Positions 1 through 13,920 of a stretch of DNA of 64,000 nucleotides are shown here, in pieces. Numbering within the stretch: position 1 is the first letter of the stretch; every line of letters begins with the position of its first letter. Source of the DNA: Tyto alba (taxonomy: Eukaryota > Chordata > Aves > Strigiformes > Tytonidae); NCBI RefSeq assembly GCF_018691265.1, contig NW_024881301.1:14754752-14818751 (forward strand), given 5' to 3'. The notes beneath the pieces were generated by a model that did no database searches, was not told the DNA's origin, and saw only the letters and a list, made by a program, of their open reading frames with translations. The position numbers and the translations under genes are program-made.

Positions 1-249
1 AGGTTGAATTTGTCCTTTTGCTTGTGTGTTATATCACTTGTTTGTGATGTGGTAGCACCTGCATGCTAGATGCTGTCCAGACAGGTGAAAGAATAGTTTA
101 TCCTCTGAAGAACAGTCTTTAAATCAGAAGACAATGGTTTTCGAAGTTGCCCTACCCAGATGGGCCTTTGCCTTCAGCAGTACTATGGGTTTGTGCCTGA
201 ATAGAGATGAATTGATGTTTTATTGTAATATAAGAATATTTTGGCAATT
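1..249. other. Intergenic, no feature seen
   Basis: AT-rich unique-looking sequence before the first CR1 copy. The reading frame starting at 134 runs into the antisense CR1 and is not a gene. Confidence 0.5.
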
Positions 250-630
250 TCATAGAATCATAGAATGGTTTGTGTTGGAAGGGACCTTTAAAGATCATCT
301 AGTTCCAACCCCCTGCCACGGGCAGGGACACCTTCCACTAGACCAGGTTGATCAAAGCGCCGTCCAACCTGGCCTTGAACCCTTCCAGGGAGGGGGAAAC
401 CTCTTCCAGTGTCTCACCACTTTCACAGTGAAGAATTTCTTCCTGATACCTAATTTAAATCTACCCTCTTTTGGTTTAAAACTGTTACACCTTGTCCTTT
501 CACTACAGGTTCTGGTAGAGGGTCTCTCTCCATTTTTCTTATAAGCCCCTTTAAGTACTGAAAGGCCTCAATAAGGTCTCCCTGGAGCCTTCTCTTCTCC
601 AGGCTAAATAAGTTTGAGCAAAGCAACAAC
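250..630 (-). mobile_element. CR1 LINE 3' fragment, minus strand
   Basis: On the + strand this begins with two copies of the octamer CATAGAAT, the reverse complement of the (ATTCTATG)n tail that ends avian CR1 elements. It is followed by the familiar antisense CR1 3' region: GGAAGGGACCTTTAAAGATC, then the CCCTGCCACGGGCAGGGACA block, then CTTCTCCAGGCTAAATA near the left end of the copy. The element is 5'-truncated to about 380 bp, as most CR1 copies are, and only the 3' end of its second reading frame plus the 3' UTR could be present. The boundary near 630 is approximate. It has no intact reading frame and is a dead copy. Confidence 0.93.
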
Positions 631-3600
631 ATTTTATTGTATGTTGGTATTTAAAACCATCCAAAATTAATGTAGCAAAACCTGGCACTTTATCATAGTT
701 CTTGCCACCACATGACTACATAGTTGCCCAACGACCTATTATAACAATTAATAAATATGTGCATTAGCCCTTGAGACCAGGATTTTAAATAGCTGTGCAG
801 AAGCTGTTAGCCCAAAATCTGAGGCAGGAGGGTGCACAGAAGGCAAAGAGACTCTACTAAATGCCTTAAAACTACTCAGGACACTTAATGGATGCAATAA
901 CCCATTTATTACGGGAATATAATTTTTTATATAAAGCGCATGTTACTTATATCAGCTTTGCCAGTTTTGAAATATTTTTCTTGTTCTTGCCATACATTCA
1001 TCCCTGCCAGAAAACAAATTAGAAAATCATTGTTGTTTTATGAAATTAATCTGCTGATGGGGATGAGGTTACTGTTTTACTAATCACTAGCAGCATATTA
1101 GAAAAGAGAGGCAAAAAAAGCAAGTTTTATGTTTTCCCTTTTCAGAGGTTTTTGTTGACTCCTGAGGTAAATGGAAATTAAATATGTAACTTGGCTGATG
1201 TCTTCAGTGTTTTCATATGCCAAGCAAATGTCTCAAGACAAAAAAATGGAGTTTTATAGAGAAACCACTTTTAAAAGACTGTTTAAAATGTTCTTTTATT
1301 AGCTGACTTTTACTTACAACCAGCCTAATGGAAGAAGTCAGTGTGTTGAACTACTTTCTTCTATTCTGACATTACTTTTGTAGTACTATTTTTAATTTTA
1401 GTCATAATTCCTGTTGTCAGTTTGTGTTAACTCCAGAGATTACTTTGGTGCATTAACCAAGAGCATCCGCAGTGTCTGTGCACCTGCACATGAGTCACAG
1501 CTGGAGCCTGCTGTAGAATTTTTTGGCTCAGCAACTAGTTTCATTGAGTTTTGCTTTAAAAATGGTTTGTACAGAGTAGGGCAGTACACCTTACAATAAA
1601 CAAAAGATCAGATAAAAGGATTTTTTTTTTTTAATTTCCTTTTCCCTCATTGTTCTCTATTCTACTATCAAATGCTATGCTGAAAGAGTTTTTCTTGTTT
1701 CCTGTGGGAGATGATCAGTTCAACTGCTGTAACAGACTTTTATAGTGAGAGTATTTTAGGGAGAAGAACACTTATTAATAAAATACATTATTCAGCTTTG
1801 CAGGAGTTCCTTCAAACTATAGTGTAGAATAATCACTGCCCCTTTGTTTTACTTAAAATGAATCTCAGTTAGTGGTGGTCACTGCCTTAAATAAATTGTT
1901 TCCTATTGTATGAAACACTTCAATTTAATGTGTTAAAAGACCGTGGGTCCTCCAGTACAAATAAGATTCTGATGGAAATATGTATTACAAAGCATTGTAA
2001 ACATTCGGGGTCTAGCAGGTGAGAAGTTTTCCATAAATTGTCCACAGTGGGGGGAAATACAACATTCTGTTTGTGGATTCAAGGCCAGAAGCAGTTCATG
2101 GTACAGAGAACATGCCCTTATTGTGCTTTCCTTAGCAACTTCTACTTTATTAACAGCTTAAATCAGTGAATATTATCTTTCATCCTTTCTTGAAAGTGTG
2201 CTTGTCTCCAGACAGTATCTGTGGTTTTGCTTATCATGTTTTTTCCTCTCACAGCTGCCCTTTCTATCAGCAATCTATCAGTTATACATTCAAGCATGTC
2301 TCATAAAAAGAAAAATGAATCTTTCACACATGTGGTACCTTTGAGTCATTTAGTGTGCTGAACCTCCTATATGGGCATGAAACTAAATCCTGATTGATTT
2401 AGGGTGTTAATATTGCCCACTTCACTCAGTATAAAGGTGACTGTGTTCAGTGTGGTGGAGAAAAACCAATTCATAGTCAACATTTCTATATTCAACTTGT
2501 GTGACTAACTGCATTTCTCCTCAGTCTAAATGGAAAATGGCATATACTCCCTACAGGATATAGTAATTTTTCTTTCTTTCTTTCAGTAATAAACCAAACC
2601 GGGTAATCTTGGCTTTTCACTTACACAGCGAAGTATTTGTTTTACTTCTGTCACCTTGAAACTCTTTTTAGATTTAAAAATGTTAGATCTAAAAACATAA
2701 TCCAGTTTGATCAACTAAGGAGATGACATCTATGTAGATAGCAATGACAGGGTTTCCTGTAGATCATTCACTAAGACCACTAAGACTTTATGCAGCTCAA
2801 CCTTGTGTTGTGAGGCAAAACTTTATACTATTCTCCGGCTTGCTTGGCACAGGTTTAGACAAAAGGCTAATAATACAAAGATCTTAGATCTCTAAAACTG
2901 TGCTGAGAAGAAGTTTTAAATATTTCTGTTTGAAATCATGATTTCCTCATGATTCCATCATGACACCTGTGCAGCAGACTCCAAATTCCTGTAGAAACCT
3001 TCCTTTTTCTTCCTCTCCCCTTTTTCTTGCTTTGCCCAAGTTTAAGTGCAGTTTTGCCTCTTCTGTGGTGGAGTCCTTGAGAAGCCTGATCCAGTGGATT
3101 TACTCAGGCTGTGTTGAGCTAAATAAGTATCACCTAGAACAGTCTCTTTTTTTCAGGTGGACTTCACTGCCATAACTTTCTACAAAGAGAAGGGACAGAA
3201 AGAGAGCTAGGGTAGAGGTGCCAATATGGAGGCAGAGCATGTTAATTTGTATTTGTCCTACAAAACTTACATAACTCTATCTGAAATGTAATTTTTCTTT
3301 TAGTCACAGGAATCAGCAAGTAGGAGCTAAGAGGGAGAACAGCTTAAATCAGTGTGAACATTTACTAACAAGTTAAATAAGCAATAAAAGAATTTCCCAG
3401 ACTCTTGTTTACCTGTGCTTAACAAAGTGTGAGATAATGCATTGGGAAAGATTGCTTATTAACAGGCAACATCTTAGTCAAGGGAATATGTTGTCAAGAG
3501 CTACCAGAATCAAGTATAGATGCCTATAAAAATGCCAGGTCCAAGCTAAAGCCAAAGCTTAGAGATTAGTTTATAATCACTTTTGTATTATACAGTGAAT

Positions 3601-6600
3601 AGTTTCTACAAGTAAATGACATGCCATTGAGTCCTGCTGTAATTAAAGAATGCTAATGAGACCTGCCAGGCAGTGCTCTGCTGGGCAATTATACAAATTT
3701 ATATAATGACATAAGGCAGGCAGCAGAATGAATGCAGGGTAGACCTGCACACCACCAACAAAAGCTCAGGGCTCTGGGAAATGCTGAGCTAATACAACTG
3801 TATGAATAAGTAGTTGAATTCTGATATCTATTGATATGCTGATAGACATGGAAAAATGCAAAGTGACTCAGCAAAATCTCTGGGTGTTATTGCACACAAA
3901 AATGTTTCTGGTCTCCTGGCTAGATGATTGATTTGGCCAGAAAGTGGTTTGTAGATAACAACAGGGTTACTCTATAGTATTTTAACACTGTCCCTTAAAA
4001 GCCGTTTGTTTTGCTTTTAACTGCTGGTTGTCTGCTTTTGCATATATAACATAACATTTTTTCTGCCTGTACCAAATATCAGTATTTGGTAGGTCTAGGT
4101 TGGTTTTCATCTTTCTGTCCTGTTCCTGTGCATTCAATTGCATTCATATACAGTACTGATGCAACAGCGTGTCTATAACATTTCATGTCAGTCTTTGCTA
4201 GAATGAGTTTCTCTCAGATCCAGTTCTCCATTAAATATAATTACAGCATGCCTTCATTGTCATTTTCCAAAGGCCATAGGTTTCTGACTTAGTTCTTTAG
4301 ACAATGCTTGTACAGAGAGTCAGGCCAAAAAAGTCTTTCTTCAGTCCAAATGTTGTAGTCTTTGTCCAGAGTCTTCCTTGCTCAAATGTGCATTAAAAAG
4401 AGCTGGCAAACCATGTTCTGTGTAGGTAGTAAAAAATAGGAGCAGGGCAGGGAAAAATGAAGTCACCAAAAATGTAATTCATACTTTCCACTAGATTTTA
4501 TTTCCAATCCTTCTCTAAGTTCTTTTACTTATTTCCAGAGGCCAGAAAAGCAAAGAGGAAATGATCAGTAATTTAAAGTGAAATTTTATTATGAATTATG
4601 AATCATAAATCTACTCAGTTGATGAACATTTTTATTAAATGAAGGCCATAATGTATTTATAATTGTTACTCTGCTTGTGAAAAAATAAATCTAGGGTAGG
4701 TGCTTCAGGGAACACAAGCTAATCCAGGTACAACTCAAGCTTATATGCAGATCTCCAACTTGTTACTGAAAAGTGGAGTAACAGCAACAGAACAATCTTC
4801 TCTGGCTGGAGGCTTGCTGATATTCTGAAAGGCAATACCTTATTTAGGCAAGACATTCTCAAATGGCAGAAATGAAGGCAGCAGGTTCATCTTGAAATAA
4901 AGGGAGATGGTGTTTCCTTGATAATTGGTATGTGACTTTCTCTGTAGTCTCAGACTTGAAGGCAGCATTTCTCATGCCAGATAGCGACAGTCATGAGTTG
5001 TGTGGAGCAGAAATAAACACGTGCCTGATGTAATTTTTGTGCCTGGTACTCAACACTGGAGAAAAATATGGTCAAACTACAGTTTTCATGATGGAATGGG
5101 TATAAGCCTTTAGGTATTTTTTGTAGTAGACCTATGCCAAATTAGAAGTCCATTTACTTTCAGTCCTAAAAATATGACAACTCTGAACTTTTCTTAAACT
5201 TTTATGAGTCCATTTATGCTTGGCCCACCTCAACGTTTGCTGAAAACCTTAGGCTAGCACATGCTGTTGGGATGAAAAACCTCATGAAATTAAGATCAAG
5301 CTTCACTCAGAATTCCACTGCAGTCAGAGGGCGTTTTTCCACAGTCTTCTATAACTTGCCACTAATTTATTGAGGATGTTCCACAGCTATGCAGGAGAAT
5401 CTGTCTATATCTGCGTTGTGTGCATTGTGCCTGAATCCAAACTAAAAATATATACTTTGAAAGGTTCATTTTATGTTGTTAGCCATCTTCTTTTAAAAGA
5501 AATAAGTTGGTCCCTTGCCTTGCTGATTTCTGTACTAACTTTCAATTGCTAGAAACCAAATGATACCTCAACACTTGGAAATGGTTTCCTTAAATCATGT
5601 GGGAGCTTCAAGTACATTCAGAAGCAGAATTTGACAGGAACTGTAATTCAGAGAGAAATCCATTAGTGACACACATAAATTAAGCCTGACAGAGGAAAAG
5701 AAGTCAAGCATAAAATAACTGAGATATTTCCTTAATCACATCAGAGCACTGACATAACTGGAAGGATAAAGTAACAACATGGTAGTAGGTTTTATTAGTA
5801 GATTACATGTTTGGCTGTTGCAGCCTTTAAAATAATTTCCATTGCATCTTTAAATTCTGCTTTTTTCATTAACTGTTTGCATCTGGTGATACAATTATTA
5901 TCAGCCATCCTCATTACTTGAAAACTTTTTAGCATTTTTCAAGTGCAAAGCATCAGGGTAACCCAGGTATCATATGGTGTCTCTTCTGGAGGATATTTCA
6001 CTCAAAAGGCTGCAGGTACTCACATTTGGAGATTTCCCTTTCCCTTGCACAGTAACAGTGGTGCTGTACACACTGAATATTTAGGCTTGTGTATGTCTAC
6101 CCTGTTGTATTGTGTGTACAGTAGTTTTTAATGTCATAATGTAAAGACTGTTTAAGGCAAGAATTCTTTATTTTCTTTAATGTTTCTCTTAAGCTCTCAA
6201 AACAGCAGGGACTGAGAATTTCCAATGAGGCTACAGGGAGCTGGGATCTGGATTTGCATCAAATAAATTACGATTTTTTGTCCCTAGCCTTTCTAGGCTC
6301 CTTTTAAAATTTTAACTTCTGACTGTTTTCAGTAAGGGCCAGGGTGGAAAATACTGTGAAAAGAGTAAAGTTTTGCTACAGACTTCTGGGAAACACGAGT
6401 AGATGGCAACTGGGACTCATTCGTATGCTGTTTAGAAGTGTCATTGCCCTTTCCAGTTTCTGATGCTACCAAAGAAATGCATGTAAAATACTGATCCAAT
6501 AAAGGCTTCTTGCGCTGGAGGTGGCCTATTTTTGTGACCCTGAGTGTGTTTGGCTTGTTAGTGGAACCACTATACCTCTGGAAGGAGGTTGACAATCCAA

Positions 6601-9600
6601 GGAATTGGTTCGTAGTTGTCATCGTTTTTTCGTCAGCTTGCACAATTATTCTGTCAAGCTAGTTCACAGTTCAGCTTGTTCCTTGGTGTTGATTTTGCAC
6701 AGATGGGCCATAATCAGAATGCAGGCTCATCATACGGTTGTATTAATTCTGAGCAGCCTGGTGGTTACACAGATGTGAATGTCAAACACACTATTTGTCC
6801 TTTTTTTGGCATTTGCCTTTGTCCCTTTGCTGATTGGTATCACATGTCCAACAGACATTCTGTCCATTTCTTAGCAGAGGAAAAACTAGTTAATGCTTAA
6901 CCTGGGAGTGCCATGTTGTACTGCGTCCTTTTTTATTCAACCCCCTCTTTGTCAGTCCAAGACCAAGGTCAGGTTTCCTCATAGCAGCTTTGCATCAAAT
7001 GCTGCCCGAGTCCAAGACAGTGGCTACATTCTCCTAAGACAGGGTAACTTTTTCTTGCCACCAGGATTACTCTGACAAAAAATGCTGAGCAATACAGAGT
7101 ACCGTAAGGGGCTACATACTTTTCCAAGAGTAAAGATTGCTCATTAAGTGAGGGGGAAAAAGTGCTTGCAAACCTGTGTATAGCCTTGCAAGGTGGTAAT
7201 GTCCATCCTAGCAAAAGTTAGGCACTCTGTTGTCATTCACACAATTTAAAGCTTTTCTTTGCTTCTTTTTTTCCATACAGGATGTGTTGATTGGGACTGA
7301 CTACATATTCACATGAAGAGTTTTAGGCATTTGTCTGCATTCTTCTTCTTAAACCTGAATTAATACTGAGAAGTATCTACAGTTGCCCCTTGATATCAGA
7401 AAGAGGAAAAGGACAGAGTGGTGCAAAAGTCAGTGCTTTGTTTACCTGCCTGCTTTTCCTTTGGGATGACCCACAAACGGAGCAGAAGCATCACTGAGTC
7501 TTTTGTTATGTGTTGGTACAGAAGATGGTGGTCAAAGGTAACAGTGATGTGTGAAAACAGTAAATACAGGCAGGAAAAGAAAGAATTGTCTACTTTTCCT
7601 GGCACAGGGTGTTTCTTCCAGGCTCCTGTGTTTTTGCAGAGGTGGAGATAAATTTTTGACTGCCCTGACTAACAGTGAACACCAGTGCTCTGGCTGAATA
7701 TGTCTGAATAAATGTAGGAAAAGGGGCAGTGTCCATATTATTCAGCATAGGCATATATTTTCTTCTGCTTTACTGTGAATCTCAAACTTCTCTTCATGCA
7801 TTTCTTTGCCTGCATCTGATTTTAAAGGGCTGCAATACAAAGCAGATTAACTTCAGAGTAAACATGACCTATCTATTAACAAGAATCTGCAGCATATTGG
7901 CCACACTAAAACAAGTTGGGATGTATATTCTGATGTGGTAGTGTCATAATGTTTAGTATTTGCTTTGGTTTACCCTGTCTGACTGGGGCTGCTTATTGCT
8001 ATGTGACTTTTTTTGGTGAGACAAGCCATCTCATGCATCCTGGGGGACTTTCTTTGGGAGAACTGGTAAGTTGAAGCTGGTAAGTCACCCTGTGAGAAAC
8101 CCCGGTCATCACAAATAAAAAGCAACACTTTCCTTGGAGGAGACAAGACCACTTGTCCATAAATCTAAGATGGTTTTCTGAGTTGAGAAAGCTTTTTCTG
8201 CTTCTCATGTACTGCAGTAGGGAGCAGAGCACATGTGAAAGGTCATGCTTTTTCAGCTGTCTGGCAGGACTTTGCATCATAAACACTGATAAATGTTTAG
8301 AATGAAAAAACTCAGTCATTTTGTTCTTCCTAAGAGAAGTGAAAGTAGAAAAAAGTAAAGCAAGATAAGCATAAATTTATTATGATCACATGTGGAACAA
8401 GGAGGCATGTTAGGTGGTTTTGGCACCGTTTTTTTCTCCAACAACTAATCCCAGTGTAGAAGTGAAGATACTCTGCAGATCTGGGCACTATGTGACTTTT
8501 ACTGGTGCATAAAATACCACATTTAAAGCTTTATGTGTTGGTGGAAACTTTAAAAATCATATTATTGCAGTGCACACTTAGGTTTTCATCGGATATTTTG
8601 TGTAGTTGCTGAGTTTGACTTAGCACAGGACAGCTACTGAAGGAATAATGAATGACTGAGCTTCTGTAGCAATTTGGTCCATTAAACCCTCTCTAGTACT
8701 CATTACTACACAGGAAATATCTTCTGCTTCAATTAGTACAGCATAATTATATGCTGACTGTGGTGATTGTTTTTCTGCAGCAAACAGTGGCCCTGCAACA
8801 CATTTTGCAGCCATTGGAACCCTGTCAGGTATAATCAGAATAAAACAATACTACTTGCACAAGGTGAAGTCAAATTGCTCTCATTCTTTTACTGAAGAAA
8901 GGCAAAAGGTAGCTCATAATTACAGACAAATTTTACAGTTTTTATTACAACAGGTGAGAATGTAGGCTGTTACATTAAGGAGAGGATGTATATGAAGTAA
9001 GAGGTGCTATTCAGTGTGCCTGAAGATTTGGCTATAAAGAGACTAAACCTCTGTTAATTGAGGGTATAATACTAAAGCCACTTACTGCTCTGAGTGTTTT
9101 TCATATAAAAATGCCTCATATACCTCACAGAGGTTGGAATGATTCACCATGAAATACAAATAGAGGGTAAAGGGTGGTATTCAGCTGCACAAGAATGTGG
9201 AAAGGTGAAATGTAAAGACAGTACCTATGGAAATTGTACAAGAGCCACTTCCCTTCAGAAGAAGCATCATGGAGAGTACAGAGGAGTTGTGATCTTTTGT
9301 GTGTTAGTTACTACCATTATAAGACTGCTTCATTCACATGTGTTAAGTTGGATAACTCAGCTACCAGCCTTACAATGACAGGAATGAAATCCACATGGTC
9401 TTATAGACTCTATATCTCTCAAGTGATAGTAATAATCATGTAGACAAGTTAGCTGACCTGTGATTTTGCTTCATCTTCAGAGTATGTCCTCAGTTATACC
9501 ATACAGAGGTATAAACTTTATTGCAAAGGCATAGTTGAAGCCATCTTCAGGATCTTAGGTGATGATGTAGGAAACCAGTATTGCAGTGTAAAAAGATTCA

Positions 9601-10263
9601 GTATATTAATTGGACTTCAGGCCAAGTTTCCAGATAAGTAAGCTGACAGTGAAATCAGTAAAGCACAATGCAGAAGAAAGCTGTTTTTCCTATTTGTCTA
9701 GTCCTGAGGGAGTAGCTTATAAGACTTGTGCTACACTGCCAGGATCCTGAATAAGGAGGCTTATTCAACAAAAAGGCCCAGAAAGTCCTATGTAATTGAC
9801 AGGGTAGTATCAATCAGATAGGGATAGTGCCTTTGTCTTAAATGTCTTCCAAGCCAGTACTTTAATAGAAAGCTCCTTGGCTCCTTTTCAGGTATTTTTG
9901 CATATCTAATGTATAATTTTTCCCTCTTTACTTTGTGTGTGTGCATTTCTGCCTCAGAGCAGGCATGCAGCTGCAATTCAGATCTGTCTGCATATTGTCA
10001 CAAACAACCTATCTTGGAATAGAGGCTAGATTTCAACACAGCACATTTACCCTGTCTTTGTTTAACATAAAGAGTATTTCTCTTGAGACACTGCCCATCT
10101 GTCAAGAGATTTCTTTCAAACATTGCAAAAGAGTTCTGCAAATCTATGACTCATTTTTCAGTTCTAAGAATTTTACTTGAAGACCATCACCGACAAGGTA
10201 AGGTTTGTTGTCTTCGCCTCTTCACATAATACATTTTAATCTCCGAATTAAAGTTCAATAAAA
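631..10263. other. Intergenic, no gene recognised
   Basis: About 9.6 kb of AT-rich sequence with stops in all frames. Reading frames are 60-106 codons, as expected by chance, and none shows a recognisable domain. Small items seen are a T run near 1621-1632 and a short CTTT run near 2570-2583. The minus-strand frame at 8620-8814 has fairly protein-like composition but matches nothing I know. No repeat family was recognised apart from the flanking elements. Confidence 0.5.
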
Positions 10264-10268
10264 CCTAA

Positions 10269-11291
10269 TGTTGTTGTCTGAGCCCAGAGGGTAACTGAGC
10301 ACCCATGGGGCCATTCACTCACCCCTTCCCCTCTCAGGAATTGGAAGGAGAAAAATGAAGTATAAATGTCTCAGGAATCCAGATAAGGACAGGGAGGGGT
10401 GGCTCACCCATTACGGTCATGGGCAAAAGTCAGACTCATTGAGGGAAGAAAGAAAGTACATCACTTTAATTCAAATGCTAGCAAAACCAGCACTTAACAG
10501 AGAAGGTGGTACAGTGAGAAGTGCCATCACATCCAAAACCACCTTTCCCCACCCCTCTCTTCATGGGCTCAGCTTTGCTCCTGATCTCTCTATCTCCTCC
10601 CACACAGTGGCTCAGCAGACAGGGTATGGGGGTTACAGTCAGTCTTGCCACTCCTTCCTTCTCGGGAGGTGGGGTGAATGCCACACATTCCTCCCCTGCT
10701 CCATGTGTCTCCGCTCTTACAGGAGACAGTCCTCTATGCAGCTTCTCTAGCATGAGTCCTTCCCACGGGATGCAGCCGTTCCCACATTACTCTGATGTGG
10801 GTCACCCCCGTCGTTACAGTCCTCACAGCACTGAACTACAAGACTGGGGGGTTCCATCTCCCCTCAGCGTCCCAGCTTCCTTAAGTGCAGCCTTCTGTCC
10901 TGGTGTGGGCTCCTCCACAGGCTTCACAGGCTTCAGCTTGGCCTCAGCTTCACTGTGACCCTTCACGGATGGCAGAGGGTGGCCCTGCCATCTCACCATG
11001 GGATACAGGGGAGGTCTCTGCTCCGGCGCACCTCCCCACATTCCTTCTTCCTTACACTGACATGGGTGTTCACATGGGTGTCTTCCTTGCAACTCATCCT
11101 CACAAGTCCAACTCCTCCTCACCAGGTCCCTTCTTAAATACATTATTGCAGAGGCGCAGCTGATTGGCTCAGCCTTGGTGCAGAGGTGGGGCCGACTTGG
11201 AGCTGGGGGAGCTTCAAGACGCTTCTCAAAGGAGCCACTGCTGTAGCCCCTTCTCCTGCTACCAAAAACCGTGCCACAGAAACACAGCACA
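10269..11291 (-). mobile_element. Solo LTR of avian ERVL-like retrovirus, minus strand
   Basis: A 1023-bp LTR that starts TG and ends CA on the + strand and is flanked by a perfect 5-bp target duplication, CCTAA at 10264-10268 and 11292-11296. The transcriptional orientation is minus: read on that strand, a CCAAT box (complement of GATTGG near 11161) precedes a TATA-like TATTTAAGAA (complement at 11131-11140). The body shares long blocks with the LTRs at 31445 and 43426, including TCATGGGCAAAA and repeated CTCCAGCGTGGG-type modules. No internal retroviral sequence is attached, so it is a solo LTR left by recombination between two LTRs. The 131-155-codon frames inside it are by-products of its GC-rich repeats. 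Assignment to an ERVL-like class rests on similarity to the LTR beside the pol fragment at 35.5-37.5 kb. Confidence 0.88.
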
Positions 11292-11296
11292 CCTAA

Positions 11297-12406
11297 CCAT
11301 TTTGATTTTTCTTAAAGGTAGAAATGCAGTGTCTGGTTGTACAATTAGGCTACAGTATGAAAGCATTCTAATACATACTCTGGACTTGTATTAAGGTATT
11401 TTCCAAGTACAATGCCGTAATGCTTTAAGTATTCTAAATTATTTTACTATAATCCCTCTTCTATATAGGCTGAACTCTGAGGGCATTAGTTTACTGTTCA
11501 TTATAAAAGAGTTAGCTTAATTGCCCAGTGGGCTTGCAATTAGCATATATGCCAAAAATAATAGATGGAATAGCAAAACCAGTACCTAGACAAACCAGCA
11601 CTGTCAAAGTCTGCAGGAACACTGGCAAAATCAAATATAGTAAGTACAAGGCCCGACTGGGATGGAGTTCATGTCAGCCTGTATGGTGCTGTGTTCTGCA
11701 TTTATGGCTAAACCATTGTTGATAACATGCCAGTGCTTTGGCTACTGCCACACTTAAGGGTTTGCCTTAAAGTCTGATAATACTTTTTACTTGATTTTAA
11801 TGGTAAAAAAAAAGGTTAAAAGAAGTGACTGTTATGAACTTAGGAGATAACAAATTACTTTAATCTAGTATACTTAAATATGATCATTTTTCTTCTGAAA
11901 GAAAATGGTAGAATTTAATCTAATGGGAAGCTTGGAATTCACAAAATACTGTTAGTTTATTGATCTCATCACTAAGAAAAAAGCTCACTCGCTCACTCAT
12001 CTTACGGATGAAGCAGAGGGCATTGGCTTCCCAAATGCTAATTGAAAAAGAAACAATTCATAAAGTAACTTTTTGATTTGGACCAATGAAGAAAAACTGG
12101 GGATAGTGAAATGTATTTACATGGTTTCCTTTAACTTCTTGTCTCTGCCAGACAAAGGCAAGTGACCTTCTTAGGAATCGTGTAGCAGCTGGGGTTTCCT
12201 GCCTTCTCTCACTCCAGCTCCATTGTCTGAGAGTTGTTTCTAGCCCAACAAAATGATCAGTCCTCAGTGTGTGTGTCTACTCCTGACACAGATACAACAC
12301 TGCCTCTTATCACCTTACATATCTTATCTGGAGAATAAACTGAACAGGCACTGAGATGAAAATCCACTCCTCAGTGAGCTTCAAGTCCTGCATGTCTCTT
12401 ACACAG
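11297..12406. other. Intergenic, no feature seen
   Basis: AT-rich sequence without a recognised gene or repeat. It contains only a short A run near 11806-11814 and a minor CTCACTCG/CTCACTCA repetition near 11985-11999. Confidence 0.45.
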
Positions 12407-12509
12407 CGACCTAATCTCATGCGAATAAATCTAGTGCTACAGATGTTGCAAGAAGCTTCCAGCTTCAAGAGACACGTAAAAGTATTTGTTCTCCAAGATG
12501 GAGATGTAG
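12407..12509 (+). other. Possible isolated exon, gene unknown
   Basis: A 103-bp stretch preceded by the acceptor-like CTCTTACACAG and followed by a strong donor, GATGTAG|GTAAGG. One frame is open across it and has a reasonable composition, including a stretch reading KVFVLQDGDV. No partner exon was found and the product is not recognised. Sites of this quality also occur by chance in 64 kb, so this is a weak call. Confidence 0.15.
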
Positions 12510-13901
12510 GTAAGGAAGTTCACTCTACTGCAGTTGCCCTACTCCTGTGAATCCAAACCTAGCAGCATGTTTCATGTCTTCATACTTCCTAATGTATGAG
12601 CTGGAGGTTTTTGTCACTGTGTCATCCTGTGCTAGCGAAAGAGCCAGTGGAATTTCCTTCTGCCTAGATAACATTCGTCACAAAGACTGAACTCTGGTCC
12701 TTGCACTGAAAGCTAATTTTTGGACACTATTCCTCTGAAGTCCAGTATCTGACTGTCATCAATGCGACTGTGTCTGTACCACTGCTTCAGAACAACATCC
12801 ATCCTTAATCAAAGAAATGTTGGTAGTCTTGTAAAGTAAAAATATTAAACCAAGTCTGAAACAAATAGAGATTGTCCTATGCAAGCCTTTTCAAAGCTAT
12901 GCAAGGGAAACATTTGGAGTAGAGAGCTTGAAATCAAACTACAGTTGTGAATGCATGGGTGGTTATTTCTTGTTAATAGTAATATTGGCTTTTTTTGCAA
13001 ACAATGAATGAAGTGCAATTAGTACAAAAGTTCACACAAAAAGGTATTTAGATATAACAGTTGATTTCAGGGTGAAATGTCAGAGCACAGCTGCTCCAAA
13101 AAAATCAAAAGCATGGTAAATTTTAATTAAGATTTCAGCATCAGGCCTAAAAGAAGGTTTCTGTGCCCTTTAAGAAGGGCAGAGTGCCTTGCTGACATAG
13201 TTGCTCTGACTTTTTTTCAGGCAGCAAATAGAAATAGGCTGAACAAATACATCATTTCTACTCTAAGAGGTTGTGTGTGAGCATCCAGTTTCACCCAGGG
13301 CTTCCCTATAGACAGCAGCTCTTTTGCATTAGTGCCACCAGTTAAGTGAAAGTGGTACAGCTTCTCGATGAAGGTGTAGTTGCACTGTTACAGCCCATTT
13401 ACAGATGCAAAAAGACAAATGTTATACACAGAAACAACTCTAGCCATTAAAGTACAATGAAGTGTTCCAGGCAAAACTATGCTAGTAAAGAAGTCATACC
13501 TCTAATCGATAGATATTTCATAAACTAGATAAAGAATGTTGAATTGGAATTTGATCTTCCTGTCATGATGTGCATTTCCAACCTTCAAGGCTTTGGAATA
13601 TTCTTTACAGCTTGGTGTTCCTGGTCTTGCTCCTGTCCTGCCAGCATTGCTCACTTGGAAAGTGATGCCCTGTGTCCTGTTATGGGAAGGGAAGATATGC
13701 TATACAGCTTGTCTTTTTAACCAATGCACTCTGTCTGACATATTTTCTATTACAGTTACACTGAGCTTGGGATTGCTGTAGGTGAAATAAATATAGCATC
13801 AGGCTGAATTTGAGCCCTGTAAATATGATCTCAAGCAATGTGTTGAAAGAGGTGCCTACCATTAATAAATGGTATAGAACATATACAATGTTCAATAGAA
13901 C

Positions 13902-13920
13902 AGCCTTGGGGCCCAAGGCT
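13902..13920. repeat. Perfect 9-bp inverted repeat with 1-nt spacer
   Basis: AGCCTTGGG, then G, then CCCAAGGCT. The right half contains GCCCAAGGC, which fits the GCCNNNGGC pattern bound by AP-2 family factors. Any regulatory role is inference. Confidence 0.6.

Noticed and set aside
10823..11290. 155-codon minus frame and several overlapping frames of 90-145 codons
   Set aside because: Inside the LTR at 10269-11291; multiple frames open at once, which points to base composition rather than coding.
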